64,000 nt of DNA from Prolixibacteraceae bacterium (GTDB taxonomy: Bacteria; Bacteroidota; Bacteroidia; Bacteroidales; Prolixibacteraceae). Below the pieces are notes generated by a model that was given only the letters and a program-made list of their open reading frames with translations, was not told the origin of the DNA and searched no databases. The stretch lies in contig CP082230.1 in NCBI GenBank assembly GCA_019856515.1, positions 2,790,001-2,854,000 on the forward strand. Direction: 5' to 3'. The first letter of the stretch is position 1, and every line of letters begins with the position of its first letter. Both the position numbers and the translations under genes were made by a program. Positions 44,585 to 54,239 of this stretch are shown one piece after another.

Positions 44585-45295
44585 ATGGGAAGAAACAACT
44601 ATTTTAGATTTAAACAATTCACTATTGTTCATGAGAAATCAGGAATGAAAGTGGGGACAGATGGAGTTCTAATTGGAGCTTGGTCTGATCACCCGGCTCC
44701 ACAACGTGTTTTAGATATTGGTTCAGGCTCAGGTCTAACCCCACTAATGTTAGCGCAAAGATATCCCGTTGAGATTACCGGAGTTGAAATAGATCCGATT
44801 GCAGCAGCAGAGGCAGAGAGCAATATCGCACAATCCCCATGGAAAGAGCGTATCTCTATTGTACACACTTCTATTCAGGAGTACAAGAGCTCTCATTCAT
44901 TTGATTTAATTGTATCCAACCCCCCTTTTTTCCAGAATGGACCAACATCTCCCGATCCATTACGAAAGAGGGCAAGACATACTGACTCACTTTCGTTTGA
45001 GGACCTTATGAAATCCGTAGCAACCCTTCTTTCTGAGAATGGTTTTTTCTGTGTTATCCTACCAGCTAATCAGATTGATTACATCATTAATATTGGGCTG
45101 CACAATAAACTATACCTAAACAAGGTTTGTTATGTAAGACCGAAACAAGATAGTGCCCCCAAACGTGTAATGCTTCGATTCTGTCTTCATGAGAAAACGC
45201 GTATCATAGAGGAGAGTCTCTTTATTGAAAAAGATCGCCACCTTTATAGTGATGACTATATCTCATTAACAGAAGAATTCTATCTTAAAATGTAA
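44585..45295 (+). CDS. tRNA1(Val) (adenine(37)-N6)-methyltransferase family protein
   Basis: A 236-residue SAM-dependent methyltransferase. Opening FRFKQFTIVHEKSGMKVGTD, motif I VLDIGSGSGLTPLMLAQ, acidic motif VEIDPIAAAEA, and the catalytic NPPF in LIVSNPPFFQNGP identify N6-adenine methylation. The order and length match TrmN6 (YfiC), which modifies A37 of tRNA-Val. The NPPF motif alone is shared with other N-methyltransferases, but the N-terminal DGVLIGAW signature favours TrmN6. Tightly packed in the operon. Confidence 0.88.
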   Translation: MGRNNYFRFKQFTIVHEKSGMKVGTDGVLIGAWSDHPAPQRVLDIGSGSGLTPLMLAQRYPVEITGVEIDPIAAAEAESNIAQSPWKERISIVHTSIQEYKSSHSFDLIVSNPPFFQNGPTSPDPLRKRARHTDSLSFEDLMKSVATLLSENGFFCVILPANQIDYIINIGLHNKLYLNKVCYVRPKQDSAPKRVMLRFCLHEKTRIIEESLFIEKDRHLYSDDYISLTEEFYLKM

Positions 45296-45305
45296 TCTTA
45301 TCACC

Positions 45306-46487
45306 ATGAACAGATACGCAAAAATATTTATTTTCACACTGCTATTTTTTTGCTTTGGGCAGAAAAGCCAAGCGTCTACTGATCGAACGTTCTATTTAAT
45401 CACCTGTGAACCGGGAGATGAAATATATACACTATTTGGGCATTCGGCACTACGCTATGAAGACAAGCAGAACAATCTAGACATCGTATTTAACTACGGG
45501 CTTTTTAATTTTAATACGCCTAACTTCTTATGGAAATTTGTCTCTGGTGAAACGGATTATCTATTAGGGTATAGCCGTTTTGAACGTTTTGTTGATGCAT
45601 ACCGAAGAGATAAGAGGGCAGTGTATCAAGATACGCTACATCTTACTTCCCAAGAGAAAGATATTCTTTTTGAAAACCTAAGAGTTAATCTAAAAAAAGA
45701 GAATAGAGTATATAGATATAATTATCTACGAAACAATTGCTCTACAAAATTAGAGGAACAGACATCTACAGCTCTATCTAACAGCATTGAATGGAAGCAT
45801 AATGGGGAGTCTCCATTTACCTTCAGAGAGCTTTTAGATCAATACATGACATACTATTCTTGGGATGCCCTGGGAATCTATTTGGCACTTGGTGCAAAAT
45901 GTGACCAAACAGCTACATGGAAAGAGACTCAGTTTCTTCCAGAATATCTACAGAGTGCATTTACACATGCTCACGGCCCGAATGGACAAAAACTTACACA
46001 AGGAGAGACATATACCGCTCTAAAGAAAGATATTAACCAGACCAGCAACAAGACAAATCCAACATATATCTTTGTTATACTACTGGTGGTTGCCATGATA
46101 TTATACGCAGTTAGAGATCGATTTTACCCTATGGTATCCATCTTTTTAAAAGCATTTTGGCTGGTTAATGCAATCGCAGGTATGATTCTATGTTTCTTGT
46201 GCTTTGTATCGGTGCATCCACTAACAGGGTACAATCTTAACATATTGGTATTGACCCCAGTGACCTTGGTATTAGTTTTTCTAAAGAGCAGAGGTTCGAA
46301 ATATGTATGCTTCAAAGATGGTATATTAAAATTATACATCCTTGGACTCATCATCTTTGGTGCTACAACACTTATTTTTGGAGTTCAGAAGGTGCATATT
46401 ATTGTATACATATTAGCCTCCACTTATGCTGTACTAGCCTATACAGAGTACAGATTGAATACAGCCTCGTGTCGTATTACAAAATAA
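45306..46487 (+). CDS. DUF4105 membrane protein
   Basis: A 393-residue protein with a signal peptide (MNRYAKIFIFTLLFFCFG). The DUF4105 domain at about 25-240 contains LITCEPGDEIYTLFGHSALR, FNYGLFNFNTPNF and YRYNYLRNNCSTKL. The conserved G-H-S and N-N-C-S residues resemble the NlpC/P60-like permuted papain class and may be catalytic, though no activity is proven. Four to five membrane helices follow in the last 150 residues. It is the last gene of the run starting at 41862. Confidence 0.88.
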   Translation: MNRYAKIFIFTLLFFCFGQKSQASTDRTFYLITCEPGDEIYTLFGHSALRYEDKQNNLDIVFNYGLFNFNTPNFLWKFVSGETDYLLGYSRFERFVDAYRRDKRAVYQDTLHLTSQEKDILFENLRVNLKKENRVYRYNYLRNNCSTKLEEQTSTALSNSIEWKHNGESPFTFRELLDQYMTYYSWDALGIYLALGAKCDQTATWKETQFLPEYLQSAFTHAHGPNGQKLTQGETYTALKKDINQTSNKTNPTYIFVILLVVAMILYAVRDRFYPMVSIFLKAFWLVNAIAGMILCFLCFVSVHPLTGYNLNILVLTPVTLVLVFLKSRGSKYVCFKDGILKLYILGLIIFGATTLIFGVQKVHIIVYILASTYAVLAYTEYRLNTASCRITK

Positions 46488-46536
46488 TTTAAGAATCTCT
46501 TTACCATCGGGTAACGCAAAACCATCATCTAATCTA

Positions 46537-46544
46537 TATTTTTG
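46537..46544 (+). promoter_or_regulatory. Possible -7 box before the TatD gene
   Basis: TATTTTTG is an exact TAnnTTTG match, 20 bases ahead of the ATG; no clear -33 element. Confidence 0.35.
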
Positions 46545-46563
46545 TCTAAATTAACGATAGACT

Positions 46564-47334
46564 ATGATCATTGACTCTCATTCACATATTTATTCGAGTG
46601 AATTCAAAAACGAATATTCTGATATTATCCAACGAGCTAAAACGGCTGGTGTAGAGAAGATAATTCTGCCTAATATTGATAGCTCATCAATTAACGCCAT
46701 GCTACGTCTCAGCGACGAATATCCAGAAATCTGTGTACCTCTGATAGGGATACACCCAACATCGGTAAATGAAGATTACGACAAAGAGTTGGAAATTATT
46801 GAATATTGGCTAAATAAGAGAAAATTCCATGGTATTGGTGAAATTGGTTTAGATTACTATTGGGACCAAACATTCAAGGATGAACAGATCATTGTGTTGG
46901 AAAATCAACTCAATTGGTGCTTAAAATATGATCTTCCAGCTGTACTTCATATTCGAGATGCTTTCGATGACATCTTTGATGTGGTAACACCATTCTGTAA
47001 GAAAGGATTAAAAGGGGTGTTCCACTCTTTCACAGGAACAATTGAAGAAGCACACCAAGCGATGGAACTAGGTTTCTATATTGGGGTTAATGGTCTTGTC
47101 ACCTTTAAAAATGCAGGTATAGATAAACTGGTGGCACAGATACCCCTAGAAAAACTAGTAGTTGAGACCGATGCACCATACCTAGCACCAGTCCCATTTA
47201 GAGGGAAACGTAACGAATCGTCGTATGTTAGCTATGTAATAGATAAAGTAAGTGATTTAAAACAGGTTCCTAATGCTGATGTTTGCGAAATAACTACTGC
47301 AAACTGCAAAAAGTTATTCAATTTAGGAAAATAG
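46564..47334 (+). CDS. TatD family metal-dependent hydrolase
   Basis: A 256-residue TIM-barrel nuclease. Metal ligands are in MIIDSHSHIYSSEF (S-H-x-H, as in TatD D-x-H-x-H variants), the GEIGLDYYW strand (Glu), PAVLHIRDA (His), GVFHSFTG (His) and VVETDAPYLAPVPFRGKRNE (Asp). TatD-type enzymes have 3'-5' exonuclease activity on DNA and RNA and act in repair and quality control. Full length; the next gene starts about 40 bases later. Confidence 0.92.
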   Translation: MIIDSHSHIYSSEFKNEYSDIIQRAKTAGVEKIILPNIDSSSINAMLRLSDEYPEICVPLIGIHPTSVNEDYDKELEIIEYWLNKRKFHGIGEIGLDYYWDQTFKDEQIIVLENQLNWCLKYDLPAVLHIRDAFDDIFDVVTPFCKKGLKGVFHSFTGTIEEAHQAMELGFYIGVNGLVTFKNAGIDKLVAQIPLEKLVVETDAPYLAPVPFRGKRNESSYVSYVIDKVSDLKQVPNADVCEITTANCKKLFNLGK

Positions 47335-47339
47335 TTCTG

Positions 47340-47347
47340 TACCTTTG
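47340..47347 (+). promoter_or_regulatory. Possible -7 box before the asparaginase gene
   Basis: TACCTTTG, an exact TAnnTTTG match, sits 25 bases ahead of ATG 47373; no clear -33 element. Confidence 0.35.
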
Positions 47348-47372
47348 GGTGGCTGTAAAAAGATAAACCGTG

Positions 47373-48413
47373 ATGAATACAATGGAGAATAGCGCAAACG
47401 TCCTAATTATATATACAGGGGGAACTATCGGAATGAAAGAGAGCAGTGAAACAGGTGCACTTGTTCCGATGAAATTTGAACAATTAACTGACGAAATCCC
47501 TGAGATTAAAAAAATGGGAATTAACATCGACAGTTATGCATTCAACCCACCTATAGACTCTTCCAACATGGATCCAATCTTATGGGGAAGACTAGCAAAG
47601 CTTATTAAGAAAAAGTATATGCTCTATGATGGTTTTGTCATTCTTCATGGAACGGACACCATGTCTTATACTGCATCTTCATTAAGCTTTATGCTGGAAA
47701 ATTTAGGTAAACCAGTTATTCTTACAGGATCACAACTACCCATTGGTGTGTTAAGAACGGATGGTAAAGAGAACCTAATTACTGCTATCGAAATCGCTGC
47801 AGCACAGAAAGACGGAGCTCCAATAGTACAGGAAGTCTGCGTTTATTTTAGCTCAAGACTTTTTAGAGGAAATAGAACGACAAAAGAAGATTCGGAGCAA
47901 TTTAGTGCTTTTGCTTCACATAATTTCCCAAGACTTGCCAAAGCAGGTACAGATATTGTATTCAATGAAGACCTTTTGCATCGTTCAAAAAATAAAGGGA
48001 TTTTTAACATCAACACAAAATTATGTGATGACATCGTGGTAATTACACTGTTTCCTGGCATTCAAGAAAAGGTTTTTAAGCAGATATTAGCGATTCCAGA
48101 TTTAAAAGGGGTCGTTCTACAAACATATGGATCTGGTAATATCCCAACTCATCCATGGCTAATAAACTCAGTTAAAGAGGCTTCAGATAACGGAGTTATA
48201 TTTCTCAATGTAACCCAATGTTCGGGAGGAAGAGTTATGATGGGCCAATATGAGACCAGTTGTGAACTGAGAAAAGCAGGGGTTGTAAGTGGTCATGACA
48301 TCACAATTGAAGCGGCTGTAACTAAACTTATGTTTCTTCTAGGACAGGAGCTTAGCATAAAAGAAAAAAAAATGCATCTGGATCAAAATATGAGGGGTGA
48401 AATATGTATTTGA
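47373..48413 (+). CDS. ansA: Type I asparaginase
   Basis: About 346 residues from ATG 47373 (a GTG three bases earlier is less likely). It hydrolyses asparagine to aspartate and ammonia. The first catalytic Thr is in LIIYTGGTIGM, the second in VILHGTDTMSYTASSL, with the Lys of the catalytic set in GVLRTDGKENL. There is no signal peptide, so it is the cytoplasmic type I enzyme. The length with the C-terminal domain (VTQCSGGRVMMGQY, then SGHDITIEAAVTKLMFLLG) agrees. Confidence 0.93.
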   Translation: MNTMENSANVLIIYTGGTIGMKESSETGALVPMKFEQLTDEIPEIKKMGINIDSYAFNPPIDSSNMDPILWGRLAKLIKKKYMLYDGFVILHGTDTMSYTASSLSFMLENLGKPVILTGSQLPIGVLRTDGKENLITAIEIAAAQKDGAPIVQEVCVYFSSRLFRGNRTTKEDSEQFSAFASHNFPRLAKAGTDIVFNEDLLHRSKNKGIFNINTKLCDDIVVITLFPGIQEKVFKQILAIPDLKGVVLQTYGSGNIPTHPWLINSVKEASDNGVIFLNVTQCSGGRVMMGQYETSCELRKAGVVSGHDITIEAAVTKLMFLLGQELSIKEKKMHLDQNMRGEICI

Positions 48414-48417
48414 AAAG

Positions 48418-48446
48418 TTTGACTTTCATATTTTTTTTGTAATTTG
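48418..48446 (+). promoter_or_regulatory. Promoter of the exbB-exbD operon
   Basis: TTTG, 18-base spacer that includes T8, TAATTTG. Transcription from about 48453 gives a leader of about 160 bases before the exbB start. Confidence 0.6.
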
Positions 48447-48611
48447 CGTCCCTGAAAAATGAGCTACTTCGAGTAGTCCATGATTCATGGAAGATATTTT
48501 ACCGTAAAAAGTTACAGTTAGATTCTTCCGAAAAATCTAATAAGATTGAACATTTATCGAGTTCAAAAAGAAAATAATACAGAAATTGTTAATTAAAATT
48601 CAAAACCAGTT

Positions 48612-49439
48612 ATGAAAAAGCTATTTGCATTATTCGCAGTTTTCGCAATGCTTAGTTTTGGAGCAGCTAATGTAGCTGTATCTCAAGATCAAACAGAAGC
48701 AGCACAAACAGAAGTGGCTCAAGAAGAAAGTACGTCTGTTGAAAATGTTGCAGACACAAGTGTAGACCAAATGGAAGATGCTGCAAAAGAAGCTGAAGCA
48801 AATCTATCATTGCACAGCCAATTGAAGCAAAAGTTTATCCAAGGGGGTCCAGGATTTATGGCGACAGTATTGATCTGTCTTATTTTAGGTCTTGCTCTTG
48901 CAATTGAAAGAATTCTATATCTTAATCTTGCAACAACGAACACTAAGAAACTTCTTTCAAAAGTTGAAGAGGCTATCGCTAATGGTGGTGTTGAAAAAGC
49001 AAAAGAAGTTTGTCGTGAGACTAAAGGTCCTGTAGCTGCAATCTTCTATCAAGGACTAGATCGTTATGATGAAGGTCTTGACGTTGTTGAGAAATCAGTT
49101 GTTTCATACGGTGGTGTTCAAACTGGTCTTTTAGAAAAAGGTCTTTCTTGGATCGCTCTATTTATCGCTCTTGCACCGATGCTTGGTTTCATGGGAACTG
49201 TAATTGGTATGATTTCTGCATTTGATGCAATTGAGATCGCTGGAGATATCTCTCCTACATTGGTAGCAGGTGGTATTAAGGTAGCACTTATTACAACGGT
49301 ATCTGGTCTTGTTGTTGCAATTATCCTACAGATTCTTTACAACTATTGTGTTGCAAAAATCGATAGTCTAGTAAATGATATGGAAGATGCTTCTATCTCA
49401 TTCATGGACATCCTAGTTAAATACAACTTGAAGAAGTAA
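48612..49439 (+). CDS. exbB: MotA/TolQ/ExbB family proton channel protein
   Basis: A 275-residue protein. A signal peptide (MKKLFALFAVFAMLSFG) is followed by a Glu/Ala/Thr-rich periplasmic segment of about 50 residues, then three membrane helices. The family pattern is visible: ATVLICLILGLALAIERILYL, the cytoplasmic loop with ETKGPVAAIFYQGLD, and WIALFIALAPMLGFMGTVIGM with the channel-lining G-T-V motif. It forms the proton-driven motor with ExbD for TonB-dependent or similar outer-membrane work. The acidic N-terminal extension is typical for Bacteroidota ExbB. Confidence 0.93.
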   Translation: MKKLFALFAVFAMLSFGAANVAVSQDQTEAAQTEVAQEESTSVENVADTSVDQMEDAAKEAEANLSLHSQLKQKFIQGGPGFMATVLICLILGLALAIERILYLNLATTNTKKLLSKVEEAIANGGVEKAKEVCRETKGPVAAIFYQGLDRYDEGLDVVEKSVVSYGGVQTGLLEKGLSWIALFIALAPMLGFMGTVIGMISAFDAIEIAGDISPTLVAGGIKVALITTVSGLVVAIILQILYNYCVAKIDSLVNDMEDASISFMDILVKYNLKK

Positions 49440-49463
49440 TTTATAATATCTAAAAAATTACCC

Positions 49464-49934
49464 ATGAGTAAAAAAGTTACAACATTTCTAAAAGTTTTGC
49501 TTTGGGTCTTAATGGTTACTTCATGTATAATAATGTATTTATTAATAAGTAATCTTTCAGATCCAATTACTGCAGAGGGAGATAAATATATCACTCTTGG
49601 TTTGAATTGGTCATATACTTTGTTAGCCTTCGTTTCTTGTTCAACAATACTATTCTCAATACGTAGTCTTTTCCTTAGTGGAAAGGATGCTATTTTAAAG
49701 AGTGTTGGTGGATTGGTTGCTATGATTGCAGTTGTTGCTATTGCTTGGGCAATGGGATCAGATGCATTACCGGTTTTCCACGGATCAGACAAGCTTGTTG
49801 CTAGCGGAGAATTAACTGCATCAATATCACATGGAACAGATATGCTATTGAATACAACTTATATCCTTATGGGATTGGCAGCTGTAGCTATAGTTATTGT
49901 ACCTCCAGTATTGAAGTTGGTGAGAAGAAACTAA
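49464..49934 (+). CDS. Four-helix membrane protein in the exbB-exbD operon
   Basis: A 156-residue protein with four hydrophobic segments (about 8-28, 45-65, 75-100 and 125-150) and short loops. I recognise no domain. Its position between exbB and two exbD genes, with 24- and 60-base gaps, recurs in other Bacteroidota operons, so it probably assists the proton-channel complex. Confidence 0.72.
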   Translation: MSKKVTTFLKVLLWVLMVTSCIIMYLLISNLSDPITAEGDKYITLGLNWSYTLLAFVSCSTILFSIRSLFLSGKDAILKSVGGLVAMIAVVAIAWAMGSDALPVFHGSDKLVASGELTASISHGTDMLLNTTYILMGLAAVAIVIVPPVLKLVRRN

Positions 49935-49993
49935 TAATTGATTCATATTAACGAGGTGGTACTCGATATCACCTCGTGATAAAATATTTAATT

Positions 49994-50572
49994 ATGCCTA
50001 AGAAATTACCAGAATATAATGCATCATCTTTGGCCGATATTGCCTTCATGTTGCTTATCTTCTTCTTGGTTACTACTACCATGGATGTGGATAGTGGTCT
50101 AAGGCGTAAGTTGCCTCCTATGCCTCCAAAGGATATGCAAATTGATCCCAATAATAAGATTAAGGATCGAAATATCTTTGAGGTTTTGGTAAATAGTAAG
50201 GATCAATTACTAGTTGAAGGCGAACTTATGCGTGTGGAAGATTTGTATGAAGCTACGCAAGAATTCATGCTAAATGATGCTAATGCATCACACTTGCCAG
50301 AGAAGAAAATGATGGATGTTCCTTTCTTTGGTGAAACATTGGTTACCAAAGGTGTGATTTCACTACGAAATGACATTGGTACAACTTATGGTACTTATAT
50401 TGCTGTTCAGAACGAACTTGTTCGTGCGATCAACGATCTAAGAGATGATATTTCTAAGAGAAAGTGGAATAAAAAATACGAGGATCTTAATACTGATCAA
50501 CAGAAAGCGATTCGTAAATTGATGCCACAAAAGATCTCTGAAGCTGAACCTAAAAAAGTTGGAGGAAATTAA
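49994..50572 (+). CDS. exbD: ExbD/TolR family biopolymer transport protein, first copy
   Basis: About 192 residues from ATG 49994, which gives the classical start MPKKLPEYNASSLADIAFML; an upstream GTG would add six residues. One membrane helix (residues 12-32, with the conserved proton-carrying Asp in LADIAFMLLIFFLVTTTM) is followed by a periplasmic domain. The C-terminal 100 residues form a lysine-rich extension (LNTDQQKAIRKLMPQ). It works with ExbB; a second ExbD lies 3 bases downstream. Confidence 0.92.
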   Translation: MPKKLPEYNASSLADIAFMLLIFFLVTTTMDVDSGLRRKLPPMPPKDMQIDPNNKIKDRNIFEVLVNSKDQLLVEGELMRVEDLYEATQEFMLNDANASHLPEKKMMDVPFFGETLVTKGVISLRNDIGTTYGTYIAVQNELVRAINDLRDDISKRKWNKKYEDLNTDQQKAIRKLMPQKISEAEPKKVGGN

Positions 50573-50574
50573 TA

Positions 50575-51045
50575 ATGGGAAAATTTAGAAAAGACGGGAA
50601 GAAAGAAACCCCACCTATTTCTACATCAGCACTTCCTGATATTGTATTTATGCTTCTGTTCTTTTTCATGGTAACAACCAGTATGAGGGAAACAGACCTT
50701 AAAGTAAAGGTTCGTGTACCTCAAGCTACAGAGCTTGCAAAATTAGAGAAAAAGTCGTTGGTAAGTTATATCAATGTGGGGGAACCACTACCTCAGTTCC
50801 AAAAGTCATTCGGTACAGAGCCACGTATTCAGTTGAATGATACTTTCGCAACTACATCAGAGATTGCGGAATATATCACATCAGAGCGTGCGCAACGTGA
50901 CGAAGCAGAGGTACCATATATGATTACATCTCTTAAAGTAGATGAAAACACTAAAATGGGAATCGTTACTGATATCAAGCAGGCTCTTCGTAGAGTATCT
51001 GCATTGAACATTAACTACTCTGCAAGAAAGAAAGTACAACGATAA
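50575..51045 (+). CDS. exbD: ExbD/TolR family biopolymer transport protein, second copy
   Basis: A 156-residue protein. The cytoplasmic start MGKFRKDGKKETPPISTSAL is followed by the single helix with the key Asp, LPDIVFMLLFFFMVTTSM, and a periplasmic domain ending with VTDIKQALRRVSALNINYSA. It starts 3 bases after the first exbD. Two different ExbD subunits per operon are usual in this phylum. A terminator lies just downstream. Confidence 0.92.
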   Translation: MGKFRKDGKKETPPISTSALPDIVFMLLFFFMVTTSMRETDLKVKVRVPQATELAKLEKKSLVSYINVGEPLPQFQKSFGTEPRIQLNDTFATTSEIAEYITSERAQRDEAEVPYMITSLKVDENTKMGIVTDIKQALRRVSALNINYSARKKVQR

Positions 51046-51078
51046 ACGTACAAATGTGGCATTATGCCGATATTATAT

Positions 51079-51107
51079 AAGGGTTGCTTTCGCAACCCTT
51101 TTTTTGT
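51079..51107 (+). terminator. Terminator after the exbB-exbD operon
   Basis: A perfect 9-bp stem AAGGGTTGC/GCAACCCTT with loop TTTC and a T run. Its position rules out the upstream ATG 51064 as start of rnhB. Confidence 0.92.
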
Positions 51108-51114
51108 GTTCATT

Positions 51115-51720
51115 ATGAGAGAAAAACTTTTACCATTTCTTAAGGGCAATATCTTAGAAGCAGGTTGTGATGAAGCAGGAAGAGGATGTCTTGCTGGTCC
51201 TGTTTTTGCTGCAAGTGTAATTCTTCCACACGACTTTGAACATCCAGATATAAATGATTCGAAACAACTCTCTGAGAAGAAGAGAGTGCAATTAAGACCC
51301 TTTATTGAGGAGCATGCAATAGCATTTGCAGTAGGTGTTGTCGATGAAAAAGAGATTGATCAAATCAATATATTAAATGCATCCTTTCTTGCAATGCATC
51401 GTGCTATTGATGCTTTAGACAAGATACCTGAACACTTAATAATCGATGGAAATAGATTTAAAACCTATAAAGACATTCCACATACAACCATAGTAAAAGG
51501 GGATGCAAAGTATAAGTCGATTGCTGCTGCATCTATCTTGGCCAAAACTTACAGAGATGAATTTATGGAGAAAATAGCCACAGAGTTTCCTCAATATGGA
51601 TGGGATAAGAACAAAGGATACCCCACAAAACCACACAAACAAGCAATCAAAGATCATGGTGTAACGAAATATCATCGGTTGACATTCAACCTTGGATTGG
51701 AAATGCCAACACTATTTTAA
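51115..51720 (+). CDS. rnhB: Ribonuclease HII
   Basis: About 201 residues from ATG 51115 ([20 protein letters not shown]). It removes ribonucleotides and RNA primers from DNA-RNA hybrids. The D-E-A-G-R-G motif ([12 protein letters not shown]) supplies two catalytic acidic residues. Others are in HLIIDGNRF and [19 protein letters not shown] (D-E-F). The C-terminal [16 protein letters not shown] is the usual substrate-contact block. A longer start would run through the upstream terminator and is unlikely. Confidence 0.94.
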   Translation: MREKLLPFLKGNILEAGCDEAGRGCLAGPVFAASVILPHDFEHPDINDSKQLSEKKRVQLRPFIEEHAIAFAVGVVDEKEIDQINILNASFLAMHRAIDALDKIPEHLIIDGNRFKTYKDIPHTTIVKGDAKYKSIAAASILAKTYRDEFMEKIATEFPQYGWDKNKGYPTKPHKQAIKDHGVTKYHRLTFNLGLEMPTLF

Positions 51721-51820
51721 ATAGAATTAAATCATGTGTTAAGCAATCAAACTATTGTATCTTTACACCTATTGACTAAAAATGTTTATTCACTATTTTA
51801 TTTCTTTATATAAACAAAGT

Positions 51821-53959
51821 ATGAAAAGAACACTAATAACACTGTTTTTAGCAGTAACCGTTTCATTCAATCTACTTGCAGATGAAGGGATGTGGTTACC
51901 ATCATTGATCCACAAACTTAACATTAAGGATATGCAAGCAGATGGTCTTCAGCTTACCGCTGAAGATATCTATTCGATCAATAAGTCAAGTCTAAAGGAT
52001 GCCATTGTTGCTTTAGATCATGGAAGTTGTACGGGAGAGTTAATCTCCAACGAAGGGCTTCTTCTGACTAACCACCACTGTGGATTTGGTGAGATCCAAG
52101 CACACTCTTCTGTGGAGCACGATTATCTTAAAGATGGATTTTGGGCATTAAAAAAAGAGGACGAACTACCAAACCCGAGTAAGAGTGTTTCATTTCTTGT
52201 TCGTATCGAAGATGTAACCTCAAAAGTATTAGAAGGGGTAAATGAGAAGATGACCGAATCTGAAAGACAAAAGGCGATATCAAAGGTTGGAAATGATCTT
52301 ATCACTGCGGCGATCAAAGATACTCACTACGAAGCAAAAGTGAAGAATATGTTCGATGGGAATAAATATCTTCTTTTTGTTTATGAGACTTTCCGTGATG
52401 TTAGATTGGTAGGAGCACCACCAGAGTCAATTGGTAAATTTGGAGGTGATACAGACAACTGGATGTGGCCAAGACACACTGGAGACTTTTCTATGTTCCG
52501 TATTTATTGTGCGCCAGATGGAACTCCTGCAGACTACTCTAAAGAGAACGTACCTTTGAAGCCGAGACATTTCTTACCGATCTCTTTAAAAGGAGTAGAA
52601 AAAGATGATTACGCCATGGTGATGGGATACCCAGGATCAACAGATCGTTTTAAGACTTCATGGGGAGTAGAGAACACCATGGAGGTTACAAACTCAATTC
52701 GTGTTAAGGTAAGAACTGAAAAGCTGCGTATTCTTAAAGATTACATGAACACGAGTCAAAAAGCGAAGATTCAATATGCATCAAAATATGCACGTTCTTC
52801 AAACTACTGGAAGAATAGTATTGGACAAAATAAAGGTCTTAAGAAACTTCATGTAGTTGAAGACAAGCAAGAGATTGAGAATGCATTTGCAAAATGGGTT
52901 GCAGCCTCTTCTGAAAGAAAAGCAGAATATGGCAATGCACTTTCGTTAATTGCAAATAGCTATAAAAATAACAGTGCTCAAATCGCACAGAGCTATTTCA
53001 TTGAAGGTCTTATTCGTGGTCCTGAAGTATTGGGCTATGCTTATGGTTTTACTCGCTTAGAAGATGCTTTAGCTAAAGACGATAAGGAAAAGATTAAGAA
53101 GAATGTTGCACGTATTCAGAAATCTATTGATGATTATTTCAAAGATTATGATGCTGCAACAGATGCAAAGCTACTTGCTTCTTTAGGTTATATCGTGAAA
53201 GAAAATGTAGATGCAAAATACTTACCTGAAGAGTTAGACGTAAAATCTAAAAAGGATCTAGAGAAGAGAGTAAACAAGTACTTCAAAAAATCTATGTTTG
53301 GAAATAAGGCAAAGCTAGAGGCATTCCTTGAAAATCCATCTCAGAAACAACTAGAAAAAGATCCCCTATATACTTTATCTAGAGATGTTATTTCACAGTA
53401 TCGTGAATTAGCAAAACAACAAAAGGAGAGCGTAGATGAGAGAACCAAAGGGCGTAGGCTTTTTGTTAAGGGGTTACTTGAGATGAATCCAGACAAGAAA
53501 TATTATCCAAATGCGAACTCGACAATGCGTGTTACCTATGGAACAGTAAAAGGGTATGATCCTGCTGATGGAGTTCACTACGAATACTTCACAACACTGA
53601 AAGGATATATTGAAAAATATGACCCTAAAAACCCAGAGTTCCAAACACCTCAACGTCTGATTGATCTTTACAACGCAAAAGATTTTGGACAGTATGCAGA
53701 CAAAGATGGAACAGTACACACTTGTTTCATCTCTGACAATGATATTACTGGTGGTAATTCAGGAAGTCCTGTTATCAACGGTAAAGGAGAGCTAATTGGA
53801 GCTGCTTTTGATGGTAACTGGGAGGCAATGAGTGGTGATATTGCATTTGAGCATAAACTACAACGTTGTATCTGTGTTGACATCCGTTTTGTACTATGGG
53901 TTGTTGACAAATATGCAGGAGCTACAAACCTAATTAATGAGATGACATTAGTTAAGTAA
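51821..53959 (+). CDS. S46 family dipeptidyl-peptidase (DPP7/DPP11 type)
   Basis: About 712 residues from ATG 51821, which gives a proper signal peptide (MKRTLITLFLAVTVSF, mature start DEGMWLP). A periplasmic serine peptidase releasing dipeptides. The catalytic His is in GLLLTNHHCGF, the Asp in FGGDTDNWMWPRHTGDFSMF, and the Ser in GGNSGSPVINGKGELIG. An additional helical domain lies between residues 330 and 560. The S1 pocket segment AFDGNWEAMSGDI has Gly where DPP11 has Arg, so specificity for hydrophobic rather than acidic residues (DPP7-like) is inferred. It supports amino-acid-based nutrition. Confidence 0.9.
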   Translation: MKRTLITLFLAVTVSFNLLADEGMWLPSLIHKLNIKDMQADGLQLTAEDIYSINKSSLKDAIVALDHGSCTGELISNEGLLLTNHHCGFGEIQAHSSVEHDYLKDGFWALKKEDELPNPSKSVSFLVRIEDVTSKVLEGVNEKMTESERQKAISKVGNDLITAAIKDTHYEAKVKNMFDGNKYLLFVYETFRDVRLVGAPPESIGKFGGDTDNWMWPRHTGDFSMFRIYCAPDGTPADYSKENVPLKPRHFLPISLKGVEKDDYAMVMGYPGSTDRFKTSWGVENTMEVTNSIRVKVRTEKLRILKDYMNTSQKAKIQYASKYARSSNYWKNSIGQNKGLKKLHVVEDKQEIENAFAKWVAASSERKAEYGNALSLIANSYKNNSAQIAQSYFIEGLIRGPEVLGYAYGFTRLEDALAKDDKEKIKKNVARIQKSIDDYFKDYDAATDAKLLASLGYIVKENVDAKYLPEELDVKSKKDLEKRVNKYFKKSMFGNKAKLEAFLENPSQKQLEKDPLYTLSRDVISQYRELAKQQKESVDERTKGRRLFVKGLLEMNPDKKYYPNANSTMRVTYGTVKGYDPADGVHYEYFTTLKGYIEKYDPKNPEFQTPQRLIDLYNAKDFGQYADKDGTVHTCFISDNDITGGNSGSPVINGKGELIGAAFDGNWEAMSGDIAFEHKLQRCICVDIRFVLWVVDKYAGATNLINEMTLVK

Positions 53960-53983
53960 TAACGACTTCATTAAAGATAATGT

Positions 53984-54013
53984 AAAAGGGCTATTCTAAA
54001 CAATAGCCCTTTT
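53984..54013 (+). terminator. Terminator after the S46 peptidase gene
   Basis: A perfect 12-bp stem AAAAGGGCTATT/AATAGCCCTTTT with a 6-base loop. Confidence 0.9.
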
Positions 54014-54188
54014 CTTATGTCTAAACTTTTTTACTGAATAATATCTCATGATTTAATTCTTATTATAGACTGTTTTTTCATCCTAACACAACTGAATCAA
54101 TCCAATAATAATCCTTTTAAACCCACTTTTAAGCTCGTTTAAGCCAATTAAAGTCAAAAGCAGTACATTTTATTGTAAGGCATTAAAA

Positions 54189-54215
54189 AAGGGTACGCAA
54201 ATAATGCGAACCCTT
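54189..54215 (-). terminator. Terminator of the adhesin-PorP operon
   Basis: Stem AAGGGTTCGCA/TGCGTACCCTT on the minus strand with one mismatch, then six T; lies 25 bases after the PorP stop. Confidence 0.8.
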
Positions 54216-54239
54216 CCTTCAAATAGTTGACCTTAACGA